64,000 nucleotides of DNA, taken from the NCBI GenBank assembly GCA_029237695.1, contig CM055265.1, forward strand, positions 84,314,447 to 84,378,446. Direction: 5' to 3'. The notes below the pieces were generated by a model. The model ran no database searches, was not told where the DNA came from, and saw nothing but the letters and a program-made list of their open reading frames with translations. A program made the translations under genes and the position numbers. Below are positions 58,401 to 61,509 of this stretch, piece after piece (the stretch's first letter is position 1; each line of letters starts with the position of its first letter). This DNA comes from Conchocele bisecta. Lineage: Eukaryota > Mollusca > Bivalvia > Lucinida > Thyasiridae.

Positions 58401-58708
58401 GTTATTTTAAAACTAACACTCACTCTGGCTATTGCAAATGGATACCGTGACACACAGAGGTTGACGTATCACTGATCAGTCAATTGATCTAGACCCACAG
58501 ATGGCAAAAATGAATAAATTTGATACCAAAACGGTACTAACCCTATACTCCCATTTCTATTTATCAGCAGCACATCCAGCAACTGACGACGTCGGAGCTC
58601 CAAGAGAGTGTACAGGTGGCTGTCTCGCTCCCACAGGTGACAGAGGGAATATCTCTACAGACGATCTCCGGGGACACCGGGGACCTCACCATAGTCCAGC
58701 AGCAATGA
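23216..58708 (+). CDS. BANP: BANP orthologue, 10 recognised exons (gene span)
   Basis: Join: 23,216-23,359; 24,274-24,347; 27,152-27,321; 44,490-44,551; 46,266-46,364; 50,535-50,610; 52,890-53,053; 55,760-56,004; 57,259-57,450; 58,568-58,708. All introns are GT-AG, and phases (1,0,2,1,1,2,1,0,0) agree at every junction, giving 448 codons from ATG 23,236. Segments matching the BANP family in order are: acidic PPLKHRKL; coiled coil with ICMRLDGIE; GPNVTLITLNSE; FPNGTWLGDETNPEMRVR; NCRTPEKMALTLLDYLF; QLDPLMIYGIR; and the IDSKCRTAFRRKQRG block. BANP is a nuclear BEN-domain protein that binds CGCG-type motifs in CpG-island promoters and keeps them open. Total length is close to that of vertebrate BANP. 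The start is tentative: an upstream exon is likely but was not found. Confidence 0.95.
23620..24222 (+). mobile_element. Helentron-like remnant B (3-unit array plus tail)
   Basis: About three monomers of 175-185 bp start near CTTCATCATGGTATAAC and each carries ATGACCTTGA. The tail at 24,172-24,222 (AGGTGCGACGCCGCTTCCAT then GGCGGAATTC) is homologous to the tail of element C at 26,622-26,663. The head is missing. It sits in BANP intron 1, and the half-site lies on the opposite strand from that in elements A, C, D and F. Confidence 0.65.
24274..24347 (+). CDS. BANP: BANP exon 2
   Basis: Acceptor TTTTCAG and donor GTTAGA flank 74 nt. It completes an Asp codon with exon 1 and ends in phase 0. 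The peptide DADGPPLKHRKLDVDFD matches the family's DEDEPALKRQRL-type basic patch, a plausible nuclear-localisation or N-terminal conserved motif. Confidence 0.92.
24447..24659. mobile_element. TTAACCC-ended MITE with long central palindrome
   Basis: Ends pair TTAACCCTTATTATGCTG with the complement CGCCGGCG-type GGCGTAGTGAGGGTTA. TTTTGTTGTCTGCTG and CAGCAGACCACAATTTT form the second block. The centre is a near-perfect hairpin containing AGAATCGTCTC-CACTG-GAGACGATTCT. Relatives are at 50,132-50,345 and 50,341-50,514. Confidence 0.75.
24720..25260. other. BANP intron 2, no feature seen
   Basis: AT-rich intronic DNA with several ATG-initiated short frames but no domain, repeat pair or RNA gene that I can support. 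Confidence 0.4.
25268..26663 (+). mobile_element. Helentron-like element C with 7-unit array
   Basis: The head GTCGCGCCTGCTTTAGCAGA forms a hairpin (CTGCT-TT-AGCAG inside GTCGCGCC/GGCGCGAC) followed by CCGTCGTCGTCGTCC. Seven monomers of about 175 bp share GCCAGACTTTGATAATATTTC and AAGGTCAAGGTCATTTATT. One unit (about 25,921-26,141) has an internal 45-bp duplication. The tail GGCAGGCGCGACACC inverts the head, then hairpin CCGC-TTCCGT-GGCGG and AATTCTTGTTT. It lies in BANP intron 2. Open frames inside are repeat artefacts. Confidence 0.8.
26715..27023. mobile_element. palindromic MITE (AGTATACTT family), copy 1
   Basis: Ends are CTGTAGCCGATTTCA and the complement of CAGTAGCCTATTTCAC. Subterminal AAGTATACTTATCTAGCAAAG is mirrored at the other end, and the centre is CATTATCACAGCC-AAATT-GGCTGTGATAATG. 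Other copies: 52,227-52,558 (full), 28,779-28,878 and 62,336-62,420 (left parts), 44,303-44,480 (right part). Confidence 0.85.
27152..27321 (+). CDS. BANP: BANP exon 3, coiled coil
   Basis: The acceptor TCTGTTTTCAG and donor GTATGA bound 170 nt, phase 0 in and 2 out. The peptide contains ICMRLDGIESCLATLSNTQ and EIEVKLDLLL with hydrophobic heptad spacing, matching the family's coiled coil (ICLRLDSIE type), which is probably used for oligomerisation. The tail is Ser/Gly/Lys-rich. The following intron is 17.2 kb. Confidence 0.93.
27590..28440 (+). repeat. decayed array units of Helentron-E type, split by a MITE
   Basis: Units read AATGTTAAGTTTTTGTG, AGTCCATTTG..ACTC, ACAGCTACAACCACCAAACTT and ACCTTGACCTACTTTT, related to the arrays at 28.9 kb and 34.3 kb. 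The TTAA MITE at 27,860-28,314 interrupts one unit at a GTTTAAGTC word that is intact in other copies. Confidence 0.6.
27860..28314. mobile_element. TTAA-target MITE, copy 2 (uninterrupted)
   Basis: 455 bp flanked by TTAA at 27,856-27,859 and 28,315-28,318, in inverted orientation relative to copies 1 and 3 internally. It starts AGGTACATGTCCACTCAATAG and ends with the complement of CGTACATGCCCACTCAGTAG. It gives the intact reference interior for the family. Confidence 0.85.
28491..28721. mobile_element. CTGTGACTGGAG MITE, copy 1
   Basis: Ends are GTGGCTGTGACTGGAGAAAG and the complement of TGTGGCCGTGACCGGATAAA. The interior holds CAGATCAGCCTG and GTGTGATCAGGG words shared with copies at 45,141, 47,884, 52,700 and 59,731. 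Confidence 0.75.
28779..28878. mobile_element. left part of palindromic MITE, interrupted
   Basis: Matches the left arm of the AGTATACTT family as far as AAATTTATTCATTTTT, where element D begins. The right arm is not found after element D ends at 30,041, so a later rearrangement or insertion removed it. Confidence 0.75.
28879..30041 (+). mobile_element. Helentron-like element D with about 7-unit array
   Basis: The head AGCCAGGTTTTTGTCCCGCC continues with CTGCTTTAGCAG and a CCGTCGTCGTCGTCGGCGG stretch. Monomers of about 135-145 bp contain TTAACGCTCAGTTTATGC, CATCCCGCATCATTCTACAG and AAAGGTCAAGGTCACTGAC. The tail GCGAGGCGGGAC mirrors head GTCCCGCCTGC, then palindrome GCTCCGCGGAGC and TCTTGTTT. 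Inserted in a T-run of the palindromic MITE. Confidence 0.78.
30043..30210 (+). repeat. truncated head of Helentron-E family
   Basis: AAATCCAGGCTATTGGATTG and GCGAAAGCCGGGCGGCGGGC are nearly identical to the start of the next element at 30,235. The outer AGCCAGG is missing, so this is a truncated sibling. Confidence 0.65.
31438..31494. repeat. A-then-T homopolymer tract
   Basis: A short A run followed by about 50 T with one A. Likely an assembly-sensitive low-complexity tract; the phenylalanine-rich frame across it is not a gene. Confidence 0.8.
32295..32975 (-). pseudogene. Tc1-like transposase relic
   Basis: On the minus strand, 32,979-32,745 gives PETIRKSLRHRGV, ARQPYVET and REWRRRRLRTTRRQWGATFV, as in the DNA-binding-to-catalytic linker of Tc1 transposases. 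32,700-32,300 gives YGNINAQRYIDQVLRHV, QQDNVTPHTA, NVLDWPA and a terminal HGGHTRY. The QDN..PHTA Asp is a catalytic residue of the DDE domain. Stops and frameshifts break it. An 18-bp segment coding LLHRGV is present three times (about 32,872-32,911). It mobilised TA-target transposons; this copy is dead. Confidence 0.88.
33186..33275. repeat. minisatellite, ATTCTATATAGACAGT unit
   Basis: About five copies of a 16-19-bp unit TTCTATATAGACAGTA, one enlarged by GAC. Located just beyond the N-terminal side of the Tc1-like relic. Confidence 0.8.
34690..36165 (+). repeat. tandem array inside element E, about 150-bp unit, 10 copies
   Basis: The unit has TACTATATCTCTGCAACTGC, CACATGGGTGTTTATCATC, CTTGCGGAAAGCGCGATCC and ATGTCAAGGTCAAATTAC. 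CACATGGGTG recurs near 34,753, 34,912, 35,061, 35,210, 35,361, 35,510, 35,808, 35,961 and 36,114, with a variant at 35,660. Because the unit is close to a multiple of three, open frames run through it, but the repeat has no gene character. Confidence 0.88.
36386..36672 (+). repeat. Helentron-E type array units, left flank of the DIRS insertion
   Basis: One and a half units of about 200 bp (CAATGTTAAGTTTTCGTGTT, GACCACCAAACTTTCACAGC). The sequence breaks at GTCCATTTCT, where the DIRS element starts, and resumes at 43,851 with TTCTTTGGTACTG. Confidence 0.75.
36687..36854 (+). repeat. DIRS left inverted terminal repeat
   Basis: TTCCATATTACATTATGCC through CGATAGCCATCTTGA is the reverse complement of 43,646-43,815, with few mismatches. 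The outer 14 bases (about 36,673-36,686) are not shared with the right end, as in other DIRS elements with unequal termini. Confidence 0.9.
37310..40110 (+). pseudogene. DIRS gag-like ORF, frameshifted
   Basis: It opens at 37,310 with a Cys/His cluster (CGHRKGW, LCLRCSKC, CAVCELW) typical of DIRS gag N-termini. It is followed by a Ser/Pro/Asp-rich stretch, an acidic region near 39,000, a conserved ALINVCSHMELFAATQYKLA segment near 39,545-39,610, and a C-terminal Arg/Gly-rich RGRGSFGRGSAHSRG tail to the stop at 40,110. The reading frame switches near 38,280, between 38,490 and 39,110, and near 39,775. The protein would package element RNA. Codon use is GC-richer than the surrounding intron. 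Confidence 0.8.
38134..38665 (+). repeat. minisatellite within the gag-like region
   Basis: GGTACCACG...CGTGACGCTGC recurs at about 38,136, 38,259, 38,355, 38,425, 38,508, 38,577 and 38,649. It encodes variants of (G/S)RYHV.PRDA(A/V), in two different frames because unit lengths (about 70-123 bp) are not all multiples of three. Confidence 0.8.
39956..41284 (+). pseudogene. DIRS reverse transcriptase
   Basis: The frame overlaps the gag tail and runs open for 442 codons; the domain begins around 40,160 (GGRLAYFVEEWEGI). Visible polymerase motifs: KKNGKYRPVIDLSPLN; SIDLQDAYLLVPV with catalytic Asp at 40,562; RTLPFGLSTAPMVFT; and VQYLDDWLVH with the catalytic Asp pair at 40,760-40,765. It copies element RNA to cDNA. 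The true product leaves this frame near 41,130, where the sequence continues into RNase H in another frame, so the last 50 residues are spurious. Confidence 0.9.
41130..41955 (+). pseudogene. DIRS RNase H domain, in two frames
   Basis: The first part (about 41,130-41,380) reads VPIHDPRTQFHLYTDSSLHG in one frame, including the acidic residue of YTDSS. The second part (41,380-41,955) reads LLPLIKGKCVLVATDNSTVV and LRVRHILGKLNVIADRLSRG in the next frame, ending at a stop at 41,953-41,955. The domain would remove the RNA strand after reverse transcription. The frameshift near 41,375 separates catalytic residues, so it is inactive. Confidence 0.87.
41217..42845 (+). pseudogene. DIRS tyrosine recombinase, N-terminal part (open frame of 542 codons)
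   Basis: Only the stretch from about 41,950 on is recombinase: PPSRLDVVKEFIRKGKF, YQARWKIFTDWC, LIAEFFTFLYESRDLCPMTI (core-binding domain), then MASSRRVSEIHAL with the first catalytic Arg near 42,503. Before it, codons to about 41,375 belong to RNase H, and some 190 codons are an open shadow of the RNase H frame. The frame ends at 42,845; the product continues in the next frame from about 42,784. It inserts the circular DNA form into target DNA. Confidence 0.87.
42784..43053 (+). pseudogene. DIRS tyrosine recombinase, catalytic C-terminus
   Basis: The frame follows the previous part after a frameshift within about 42,780-42,845. It contains KAHEVRAISSS (His 42,898, Arg 42,907) and AYWHSHTTFSNFYLRSL with His and the nucleophile Tyr at 43,006-43,008, giving with the upstream Arg the R-H-R-H-Y set of this family. 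It ends at a stop at 43,051-43,053. The residues are all kept, but the product is split by the frameshift. Confidence 0.9.
43506..43592 (+). repeat. DIRS internal complementary region
   Basis: The first 35 bases (TGGCATAATGTAATATGG to GAAGTAGAAA) are complementary to the element's extreme left end with one mismatch. The rest, from AGAAAATAATTTTTTAAG to CATATTACATTA, is exactly complementary to the extreme right end. It is thus the complement of the joined ends, which templates end completion and circle formation in the DIRS model. Confidence 0.93.
43646..43853 (+). repeat. DIRS right inverted terminal repeat and extension
   Basis: Inverted match to 36,687-36,854, then a 38-39-bp terminal extension (TTTCATTCGTAGAAATATAT onward to AATTATTTT) absent at the left end but present in the internal complementary region. 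Confidence 0.9.
43854..44302 (+). repeat. Helentron-E type units, right flank of the DIRS insertion
   Basis: Continues the interrupted unit (GGTACTGTACCACCTAGGAC) and then parallels 34,560-34,960, including ACTTTTTAACG, CTGCAACTGCTTCGCCC and CACATGGGTGTTTATCATC. It ends in CTTGCGGAAAGCGCGATATC as at 36,147-36,170. Confidence 0.75.
44303..44480. mobile_element. right half of palindromic MITE abutting BANP exon 4
   Basis: ATTTTGGCTGTGATAATG starts at the MITE's central palindrome and runs to its right end GAAATCGGCTACTG. Only about nine bases separate that end from exon 4 at 44,490. The left half is missing, replaced by array sequence. Confidence 0.85.
44490..44551 (+). CDS. BANP: BANP exon 4
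   Basis: Acceptor GTATTTCAG and donor GTATGTG; 62 nt. Phase 2 in and 1 out, completing Gly codons at both junctions. It encodes AVIVGLPQQNGGDVGAGDGS, a linker with weak family similarity. The call rests mainly on phase agreement with exons 3 and 5, so it is slightly less certain than the BEN exons. Confidence 0.75.
44615..44655. repeat. perfect 15-bp hairpin just after exon 4
   Basis: GATATCAAATTTATC and its exact complement are separated by 11 bases. Lies about 63 bp after the exon 4 donor. It could fold in pre-mRNA or be a small foldback remnant. Confidence 0.7.
45141..45371. mobile_element. CTGTGACTGGAG MITE, copy 2
   Basis: Best copy: GTGGCTGTGACTGGAGAAAT to CATTTCTCCAGTCACCGC, about 230 bp, in BANP intron 4. 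The interior CAGCCTGTGCATCCACACAG and GTCTGATCAGGATATGC is itself partly palindromic. Confidence 0.8.
45372..46265. other. BANP intron 4, no feature seen
   Basis: AT-rich intronic DNA without a recognised repeat or coding segment. Confidence 0.4.
46266..46364 (+). CDS. BANP: BANP exon 5
   Basis: Acceptor ATTTTCAG, donor GTACAC; 99 nt, phase 1 in and 1 out. It encodes a short linker and then GPNVTLITLNSE, which matches the conserved segment directly before the BEN domain in BANP proteins. Confidence 0.93.
46443..47405. mobile_element. 0.96-kb foldback element in BANP intron 5
   Basis: The left arm (AGCAAGGGGCACAGATGGAA, GACTCGGACCTAGTATC, then CTTAGGTCTTCAAATATATTC) is mirrored by the right arm (GAATATATTTGGGGAATTGG, then GGATCCGAGTCTTCCACCTG). 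Arms of about 270-300 bp are imperfect. The outer edges merge with a Helentron-like CCGTCCGTCCG stretch at 47,440-47,470. No transposase seen. Confidence 0.65.
47884..48096. mobile_element. CTGTGACTGGAG MITE, copy 3
   Basis: TTGTGACTGAAGAAATGGGG to CCCCATTTATCC, with AGTCTAGTCACAGCCACA after an 18-bp insertion in the right end. Related interior words also occur in 47,690-47,775. Confidence 0.7.
48105..49553 (+). mobile_element. Helentron-like element F with 9-unit array
   Basis: Nine monomers of about 157 bp begin with GCATGGATTATCAAATGGCT near 48,145, 48,303, 48,462, 48,619, 48,771, 48,927, 49,085, 49,243 and 49,398. Most carry both CAAGGTCAAGGTCACAG and GAAGGTCAAAGGTCAAAC. After the array come TTTGGCTGCCAGTGGGGG, CCGACAGGCC and TTAGTTTCTTGTGTT, a tail-like end. 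The head is not clear. In BANP intron 5; open frames across it are repeat artefacts. Confidence 0.72.
49592..49985 (+). mobile_element. tRNA-derived SINE in BANP intron 5
   Basis: The head contains box A TAGTCTAGTGG (49,603-49,613) and box B GGTTTAATCC (49,645-49,654), correctly spaced for an internal pol III promoter. The body is unrelated to the 15-kb SINE. The 3' end is AT-rich: TTGTAAAATAAATAAAGTTT. I treat it as a SINE rather than a tRNA because no acceptor-stem pairing is evident. Confidence 0.72.
50132..50514. mobile_element. two adjacent TTAACCC MITE copies
   Basis: 50,132-50,345 opens TTAACCCTTACAATGCGG and closes with CATTCTACGGGTTAA. 50,341-50,514 shares that TTAA, then holds ATTATCGTCTTTTG and closes CGGCGTTTTAAGGGTTAA. 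Both carry CAGCAGACAAC words. Their right edge is 20 bp from BANP exon 6. Confidence 0.7.
50535..50610 (+). CDS. BANP: BANP exon 6, start of BEN domain
   Basis: Acceptor ATTTCAG, donor GTGAGA; 76 nt, phase 1 in and 2 out. DFPNGTWLGDETNPEMRVRV is nearly identical to the family signature at the start of the BEN domain, the module that contacts DNA. Confidence 0.97.
50634..51845. mobile_element. TTAA-target MITE, copy 3 (interrupted)
   Basis: TTAA at 50,630-50,633 and 51,846-51,849. It begins 24 bp after the exon 6 donor. A Helentron-like element (50,820-51,541) is inserted in its T-run; the two MITE halves join to match copies 1 and 2. Confidence 0.88.
50820..51541 (+). mobile_element. Helentron-like element G, copy 1 (complete, about 720 bp)
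   Basis: The head AGCTCACCTGAGCGAAGCTC forms TGAGC-GAA-GCTCA inside AGCTCA/TGAGCT, then GTCCGTCGTCCGTCG. The body has CCAAGATGG motifs. The tail GTCAGGTGAGCG inverts the head, then hairpin GGGCCA-TCG-TGGCCC and TCTTGTT. The empty MITE sites at 7,952 and 28,160 show a plain T-run, so insertion occurred within T's with no longer duplication. Confidence 0.85.
51857..52090. mobile_element. GGGGCCGTTTCAC foldback MITE, copy 1
   Basis: GGGGGCCGTTTCACTAAACT and its inverse at the right end. Arms extend through GTACGACTAAAATGTTCGTA and GTGCAAAATTATGATAGTCT. Copies: 55,448-55,635, 59,488-59,730, 61,013-61,313. Confidence 0.85.
52227..52558. mobile_element. palindromic MITE (AGTATACTT family), copy 4
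   Basis: Full-length: CTGTAGTCAATTTCATC to the complement of CCAGTAGACCAAAATTGC, with the central CAGCCAAAATGGCTG palindrome. A TACATGTACA repeat enlarges the left arm. Confidence 0.83.
52700..52857. mobile_element. CTGTGACTGGAG MITE, copy 4 (left-truncated)
   Basis: Starts inside the element (GCTCGCCATTCTATGAATG) and ends CCCCATTTCTCCAGTCACAG. It lies 32 bp upstream of BANP exon 7. Confidence 0.7.
52890..53053 (+). CDS. BANP: BANP exon 7, BEN domain core
   Basis: Acceptor CTGTTTCCAG, donor GTAAGTATG; 164 nt, phase 2 in and 1 out. It contains LHIHSNCRTPEKMALTLLDY, SNLSGMGKHGKRQLDPLM and IYGIR, all diagnostic of BANP-type BEN domains. The donor boundary is copied downstream (53,135 and 53,413). 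Confidence 0.98.
53043..53425 (+). repeat. tandem copies of the exon 7 donor boundary
   Basis: The unit of about 88 bp runs TGGTAT(C/T)AGATGTAAGTATG, then CGGCAACAGGTGGACATCAA and TATGTCCACCTCG. Copy 1 includes the true exon end, copy 2 has an intact GTAAGT at 53,135, and copy 3 (53,408 on) has ATAAGT. A MITE splits copy 2 from copy 3. Confidence 0.85.
53194..53388. mobile_element. 195-bp hAT-like MITE with perfect 17-bp ends
   Basis: CAGGGATTCCGCTGGCG and its exact inverse. The interior is an A/T-rich inverted repeat with GGCGATAAAA words. Flanks TTCTAT and TTGTAT are a possible imperfect duplication. The CAGGG start fits hAT-type ends. Confidence 0.82.
53801..55357 (+). mobile_element. Helentron-like element G, copy 2 (head truncated)
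   Basis: Starts inside the (CCGTCGTC) stretch and ends with the family tail GTCAGGTGAGCG..GGCCATCATGGCCCTCTTGTT. In between are about 3.5 units of some 430 bp with CCAAGATGGCCGC, ATGATCGATGTACAATGC, GGGCGTGGCCCGTGGGGTC and GAGGCGATC words. The exactly 'GATGGCC' sites at 53,951, 54,233, 54,399, 54,681 and 54,813 alternate between two contexts. BANP intron 7. Confidence 0.82.
55448..55635. mobile_element. GGGGCCGTTTCAC MITE, copy 2
   Basis: GGCGCCAGTTTCACTAAACA to the inverse TTTAGTGAAACGGGCCCC. It is shorter in the centre than copy 1. Confidence 0.8.
55760..56004 (+). CDS. BANP: BANP exon 8, end of BEN domain
   Basis: Acceptor TGTTTTCAG, donor GTAAGTATG; 245 nt, phase 1 in and 0 out. HLITKFGISENEWHRIKQNI and DSKCRTAFRRKQRG match the family, with a basic RRKQRG run useful for DNA binding or nuclear import. 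A Ser/Pro and then acidic tail follows, ending SLHIHH. Confidence 0.98.
56093..57258 (+). repeat. amplified exon 9 acceptor region with (CAAT)n spacers
   Basis: Degenerate copies of GGAGAGCTGTACCTGCAGG plus GTGGACATCCAGCA occur near 56,100/56,493 (split by a MITE), 56,703, 56,820, 56,915 and 57,130. The intact exon is at 57,259. They are separated by CAATCAATCAACCAATCAAC-type microsatellite. The 57,124 copy keeps CCCAG|GGCCAGGGTGGAG but has an in-frame TAG. Confidence 0.85.
56110..56488. mobile_element. foldback MITE, copy 2 (379 bp)
   Basis: CAAGGTGCATGATCACGTGG and its inverse CCACGTG-type end ACGTGATCATACACCTTG. TATAC at 56,105-56,109 and 56,489-56,493 is a 5-bp target duplication. It is inserted within one of the degenerate exon 9 copies. 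Confidence 0.88.
57259..57450 (+). CDS. BANP: BANP exon 9, glutamine-rich tail
   Basis: Acceptor CCATTGCAG, donor GTAAGATAC; 192 nt, phase 0 both sides. GELYLQGDVDIQQ and EQICQLQQAHHIQILQGD resemble the Q/H/I-rich repeats of the BANP C-terminus (HIAQV, QIHH type), a likely activation segment. The last of a series of copies, and the only one without stops. Confidence 0.9.
57535..58250 (+). mobile_element. Helentron-like element in BANP intron 9
   Basis: The head GTTGAGACCGCTTGCGGAAA is followed by six CCGT units. The body contains two tandem copies of about 178 bp (57,784-57,960 and 57,964-58,147), each with the palindrome TTGTTGGGTAC-AAAA-GTACCCAACAA and CTTTTTAGGG. The tail is GTCTCGGCGGGCTCGAC and GCGGGCCGCGGCC. 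The terminal CTTGTT is not seen, so the right limit is approximate. Confidence 0.6.
58568..58708 (+). CDS. BANP: BANP exon 10, terminal coding exon
   Basis: Acceptor TATTTATCAG (a second AG three bases on at 58,570 would drop one Gln). 46 codons then TGA at 58,706. Encodes QHIQQLTTSELQES, VQVAVSLPQVTEG and ISGDTGDLTIVQQQ, a glutamine-rich end as in the family. The final codons and stop belong to the repeat that follows. Confidence 0.88.
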   Translation, partial: QHIQQLTTSELQESVQVAVSLPQVTEGISLQTISGDTGDLTIVQQQ

Positions 58709-59150
58709 CAGTTACCCCACGTCCTCGATGACAGATGATAGTCCAGGAGACGCATGGGGGACCTCACCATAGTCCAGCAGACAGTTACCTCACGTCTCGA
58801 TGACTAATGATAGTCCCGGAGACACATGGGGGACCTCACCATCGGCCAGCAGCAATGACAGTTACCCTGTGTCCTCAATGACAGATGATAGTCCCGGAGA
58901 CACATGGGGGACCTCACCATCGGCCAGCGGCAATGACAGTTACCCCGTATCCTCAATGACAGATGATAGTCCCGGAGACACATGGGGGACCTCACCATCG
59001 GCCAGCAGCAATGACAGTTACCCCGCGTCCTCAATGACAGATGATAGTCCAGGAGACGCATGGGGGACCTCACCATAGTCCAGCAGACAGTTACCTCACG
59101 TCCTCGATGACAGATGATAGTCCCGGAGACACATGGGGGACCTCACCATC
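58668..59150 (+). repeat. seven-copy minisatellite of the BANP stop-codon region
   Basis: GGGGACCTCACCAT recurs near 58,679, 58,758, 58,830, 58,909, 58,986, 59,062 and 59,137 (72-79-bp spacing). The unit comprises the last coding bases, TGA and the adjoining 3'UTR (CAGTTACCCC.CGTCCTC, GATGACAGATGATAGTCC). The open frame of 92 codons across it (SPGDTWGTSPSAS..NDSYP) lies in the 3'UTR and is probably not translated. Confidence 0.9.
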
Positions 59151-59151
59151 A

Positions 59152-59220
59152 ACATTAAGTTTTCCAATTGGCTATGCCTTGAAGAAAACCCAGCCTTGAT
59201 TGCTTTGCCTCGTCTCTTGT
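59152..59220 (+). repeat. solo tail of Helentron-E family
   Basis: AACATTAAGTTTTCCAATTG then AACCCAGCCTTGATTGCTTT and GCCTCGTCTCTTGTT match the tail at 36,340-36,386. It abuts the BANP 3'UTR repeat. Confidence 0.65.
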
Positions 59221-59306
59221 TATATTTAATGCGTTTAATAGACAAATGTTTGTCGGCAGAAAAACATGGAACAGACAGTAGACCCACAGATGAGCACAGA
59301 TGGCAT

Positions 59307-59312
59307 AATAAA
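59307..59312 (+). promoter_or_regulatory. BANP: candidate BANP polyadenylation signal
   Basis: First AATAAA after the stop codon in this strand that I noticed, about 600 bp downstream. Its position is plausible, but the site is not supported by anything else. Confidence 0.3.
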
Positions 59313-59487
59313 TGTATGTCCCACCTCGCATTTAGTGTTACCCTGCAAACCTTGTAATTCGTAAAAAAAAAGTAAACCATAATAGACAGAGGCCTGATAC
59401 TTGGTGTGTGGCTCAAGATATTCTTCCTTAAGTATTCCTCAAGATATTTTTGAATTTCAAGAACCAAGTTGATATGTGACTGGCGAA

Positions 59488-59730
59488 CAGGGGTCCGTTT
59501 TACTTAACTTTGTACGACTAAAATGGTCGTAAGTGCAAATTTAGGATCGTCTGCAAATTTAAATCAATGGATTTAAATTTATTGAGCATAGGCTGCATAT
59601 GCAGCCTATGCTCAATAAATGTAAATCCAATAATTGTTTACAAGAAAACATTGTTAATGTGAAATTTTTCAGACTTATAATTTTGCAATTACGAAGTTTT
59701 TAGTCGTACTAAGTTTAGTGAAACAGCCCC
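59488..59730. mobile_element. GGGGCCGTTTCAC MITE, copy 3
   Basis: GGGGTCCGTTTTACTTAACT to the inverse AGTTTAGTGAAACAGCCCC. Central palindrome TATTGAGCATAGGCTGCATA. Confidence 0.8.
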
Positions 59731-59934
59731 TGGGGCTTATAGGTTTTGCGATCAGTGTAGATTCAGGTCAGCCTGTGCATGCGCAGTCGCCATTCCATCA
59801 ATGAAACACTCTTCATGCTTCTACATGTAACAAGCAATGTAGATCGATATTGTGGCCACAGGACTGTGCTATTTGATCAGGATCTACACTGGTCACAAAT
59901 CCCATAAGCCCCATTTCACCAGTCACAGCCACAT
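59731..59934. mobile_element. CTGTGACTGGAG MITE, copy 5 (left-truncated)
   Basis: GGGGCTTATAGGTTTTGCGA to CCCCATTTCACCAGTCACAG then CCACA. The left terminus is lost where it meets the previous MITE. Confidence 0.75.
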
Positions 59935-60063
59935 ATGAAATCGAGAATGTGTCGCAAGGCCCTCGGTCACCCCGTTGCATTGGCTGAGAAATAGCTGCCA
60001 TTTACTGATGGTTATTATCATTTTCGTTTTCATTTTAAAGTTTAAAACTAACTACAAGTGCAA

Positions 60064-60156
60064 TACAGTGGAACCTCGCTAATTCGGGACCCTCTTGGGG
60101 ATGTCCCTTACACCCTGGGAGGTCATGAGGGTATCCAGTTTGAAGGTTTCACTGTA
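60064..60156. mobile_element. pogo-like MITE
   Basis: TACAGTGGAACCTCGCTAAT at the left and AAGGTTTCACTGTA at the right. The TA and CAGTGGAACCTC ends are the kind known from pogo/Tigger elements. Confidence 0.6.
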
Positions 60157-60338
60157 TATAAGGCACATGACCACTGGAGACAGGTTGATTTGCCATTATG
60201 GATACACACCTGTCAAATGAGAGTGAAATCTATCAAAATTAAACAAAGTAAGTTTTGTTGTTGTTCAGTTTGGATGTTCTACTGTACTAGTACCATTTAT
60301 GGCCTTGAATCTGTTATAAGGGGATTTATGTGTAATGT

Positions 60339-60677
60339 CAGAGCTCCAGATAAGGTGCGTATTGCAATAATTTTAGCAGAATACGCATTGATTATCAAAA
60401 GTGGGAGTACAAAATACTACAGCAATGTGAAAATACGCAGTGATTTTCAAATTGAGTAGTGAAAATACTGTAATAAAGTTGAAAATTTACTTAGTTGAGC
60501 TGTGTTTGCTTTTTGCAGCTCAAATATGTTAATTTAAATTTGCTTTATTATTTGTATCATTTGTTCCTATTTAATAAGGAAGCAAATCAATAGAACATTT
60601 GCAAAAGTAAACTACGCATTGAATTTGAAATCTGGGGGTCTACTACTCACTAGATAAAAAACTTTTCTGGAGCTCTG
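60339..60677. mobile_element. MITE with CAGAGCTCCAGA ends
   Basis: CAGAGCTCCAGATAAGG and the inverse TTTTCTGGAGCTCTG. The interior is AT-rich with GCGTATTG and TACGCATTG words. The terminus resembles hAT ends; no clear 8-bp duplication. Confidence 0.65.
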
Positions 60678-61012
60678 AATGCTCTATGTTTGCTCAACCA
60701 TTTCTCACTGGCTACAGTCAGCCTGATAAGAATATATACAGTTTCTTATAAACAGTATACAGGGACTTACAGAAGATTTAAGAGAACCTGAGCATGTTCC
60801 AGAATATGGGGGTTTTCAGTTCTGAAGATATATATTTTTCTGTGAATATTGAGTTCTGATTTTGGGAATTCCCCTCATTAATGACGGGTTAAATACGGGA
60901 TAGTCCAACTCGTTGGCCCGGCCTTAAATGACCTTGGCTGTTGATAGGCCTTTAAATACCAATAATCAATCGATCAATCCAGAAGATGAGAGGGTATGCC
61001 CTTGCTGATCAA

Positions 61013-61313
61013 GGGTCCGTTTCACTAAGCTTCATACAACTAAAATGTTTGTAAGTGCAATTTTAGGATCGTCTGGAAATTTCAATCGATGGATTTACAT
61101 TTATTGAACATAGGCTGCATATGCTGCATGTTCAATAAATGTAAATCCAATACTCATTTACAAGAAAACATTCATATGCATATGCAGCCTATGCTCAATA
61201 AATGGAAATCCAATAATTGTTTACAAGAAAATATTGTTAATGTGCAATTCAGACTATCGTAATTTTGCACTTGCGAACATTTTAGTCGTACAAAGTTTAG
61301 TGAAACGGCCCCC
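61013..61313. mobile_element. GGGGCCGTTTCAC MITE, copy 4 (expanded centre)
   Basis: GGGTCCGTTTCACTAAGCTT to the inverse AGTTTAGTGAAACGGCCCCC. The centre holds two partial copies of the TGAACATAGGCTGCATATG block. Confidence 0.8.
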
Positions 61314-61509
61314 AGTACATTCAAAACCGTAACACTCGTGTTAGTTTGTTATATTTTTCCTTACTCATAACTGCTCCATATTTCACACGTGCATTCCTCT
61401 GATGGTCCTCTATCATGCTGTTACAAATTCCGGCCTTTCGTGTTTTCAAATATGCTCTTGTTTTCTTTTGCTGCCAGCGGCGGCATTGGTGTCTACAGAC
61501 CAAATTTAT

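Noticed and set aside
58800..59078. 92-codon frame in both strands over the terminal minisatellite
   Set aside because: Lies after the BANP stop in the 3'UTR; open because the repeat unit is close to a multiple of three. Kept as a finding only for its possible translation.
60058..60459. 133-codon frame at 60 kb
   Set aside because: Begins in a pogo-like MITE and ends in another MITE; no domain.
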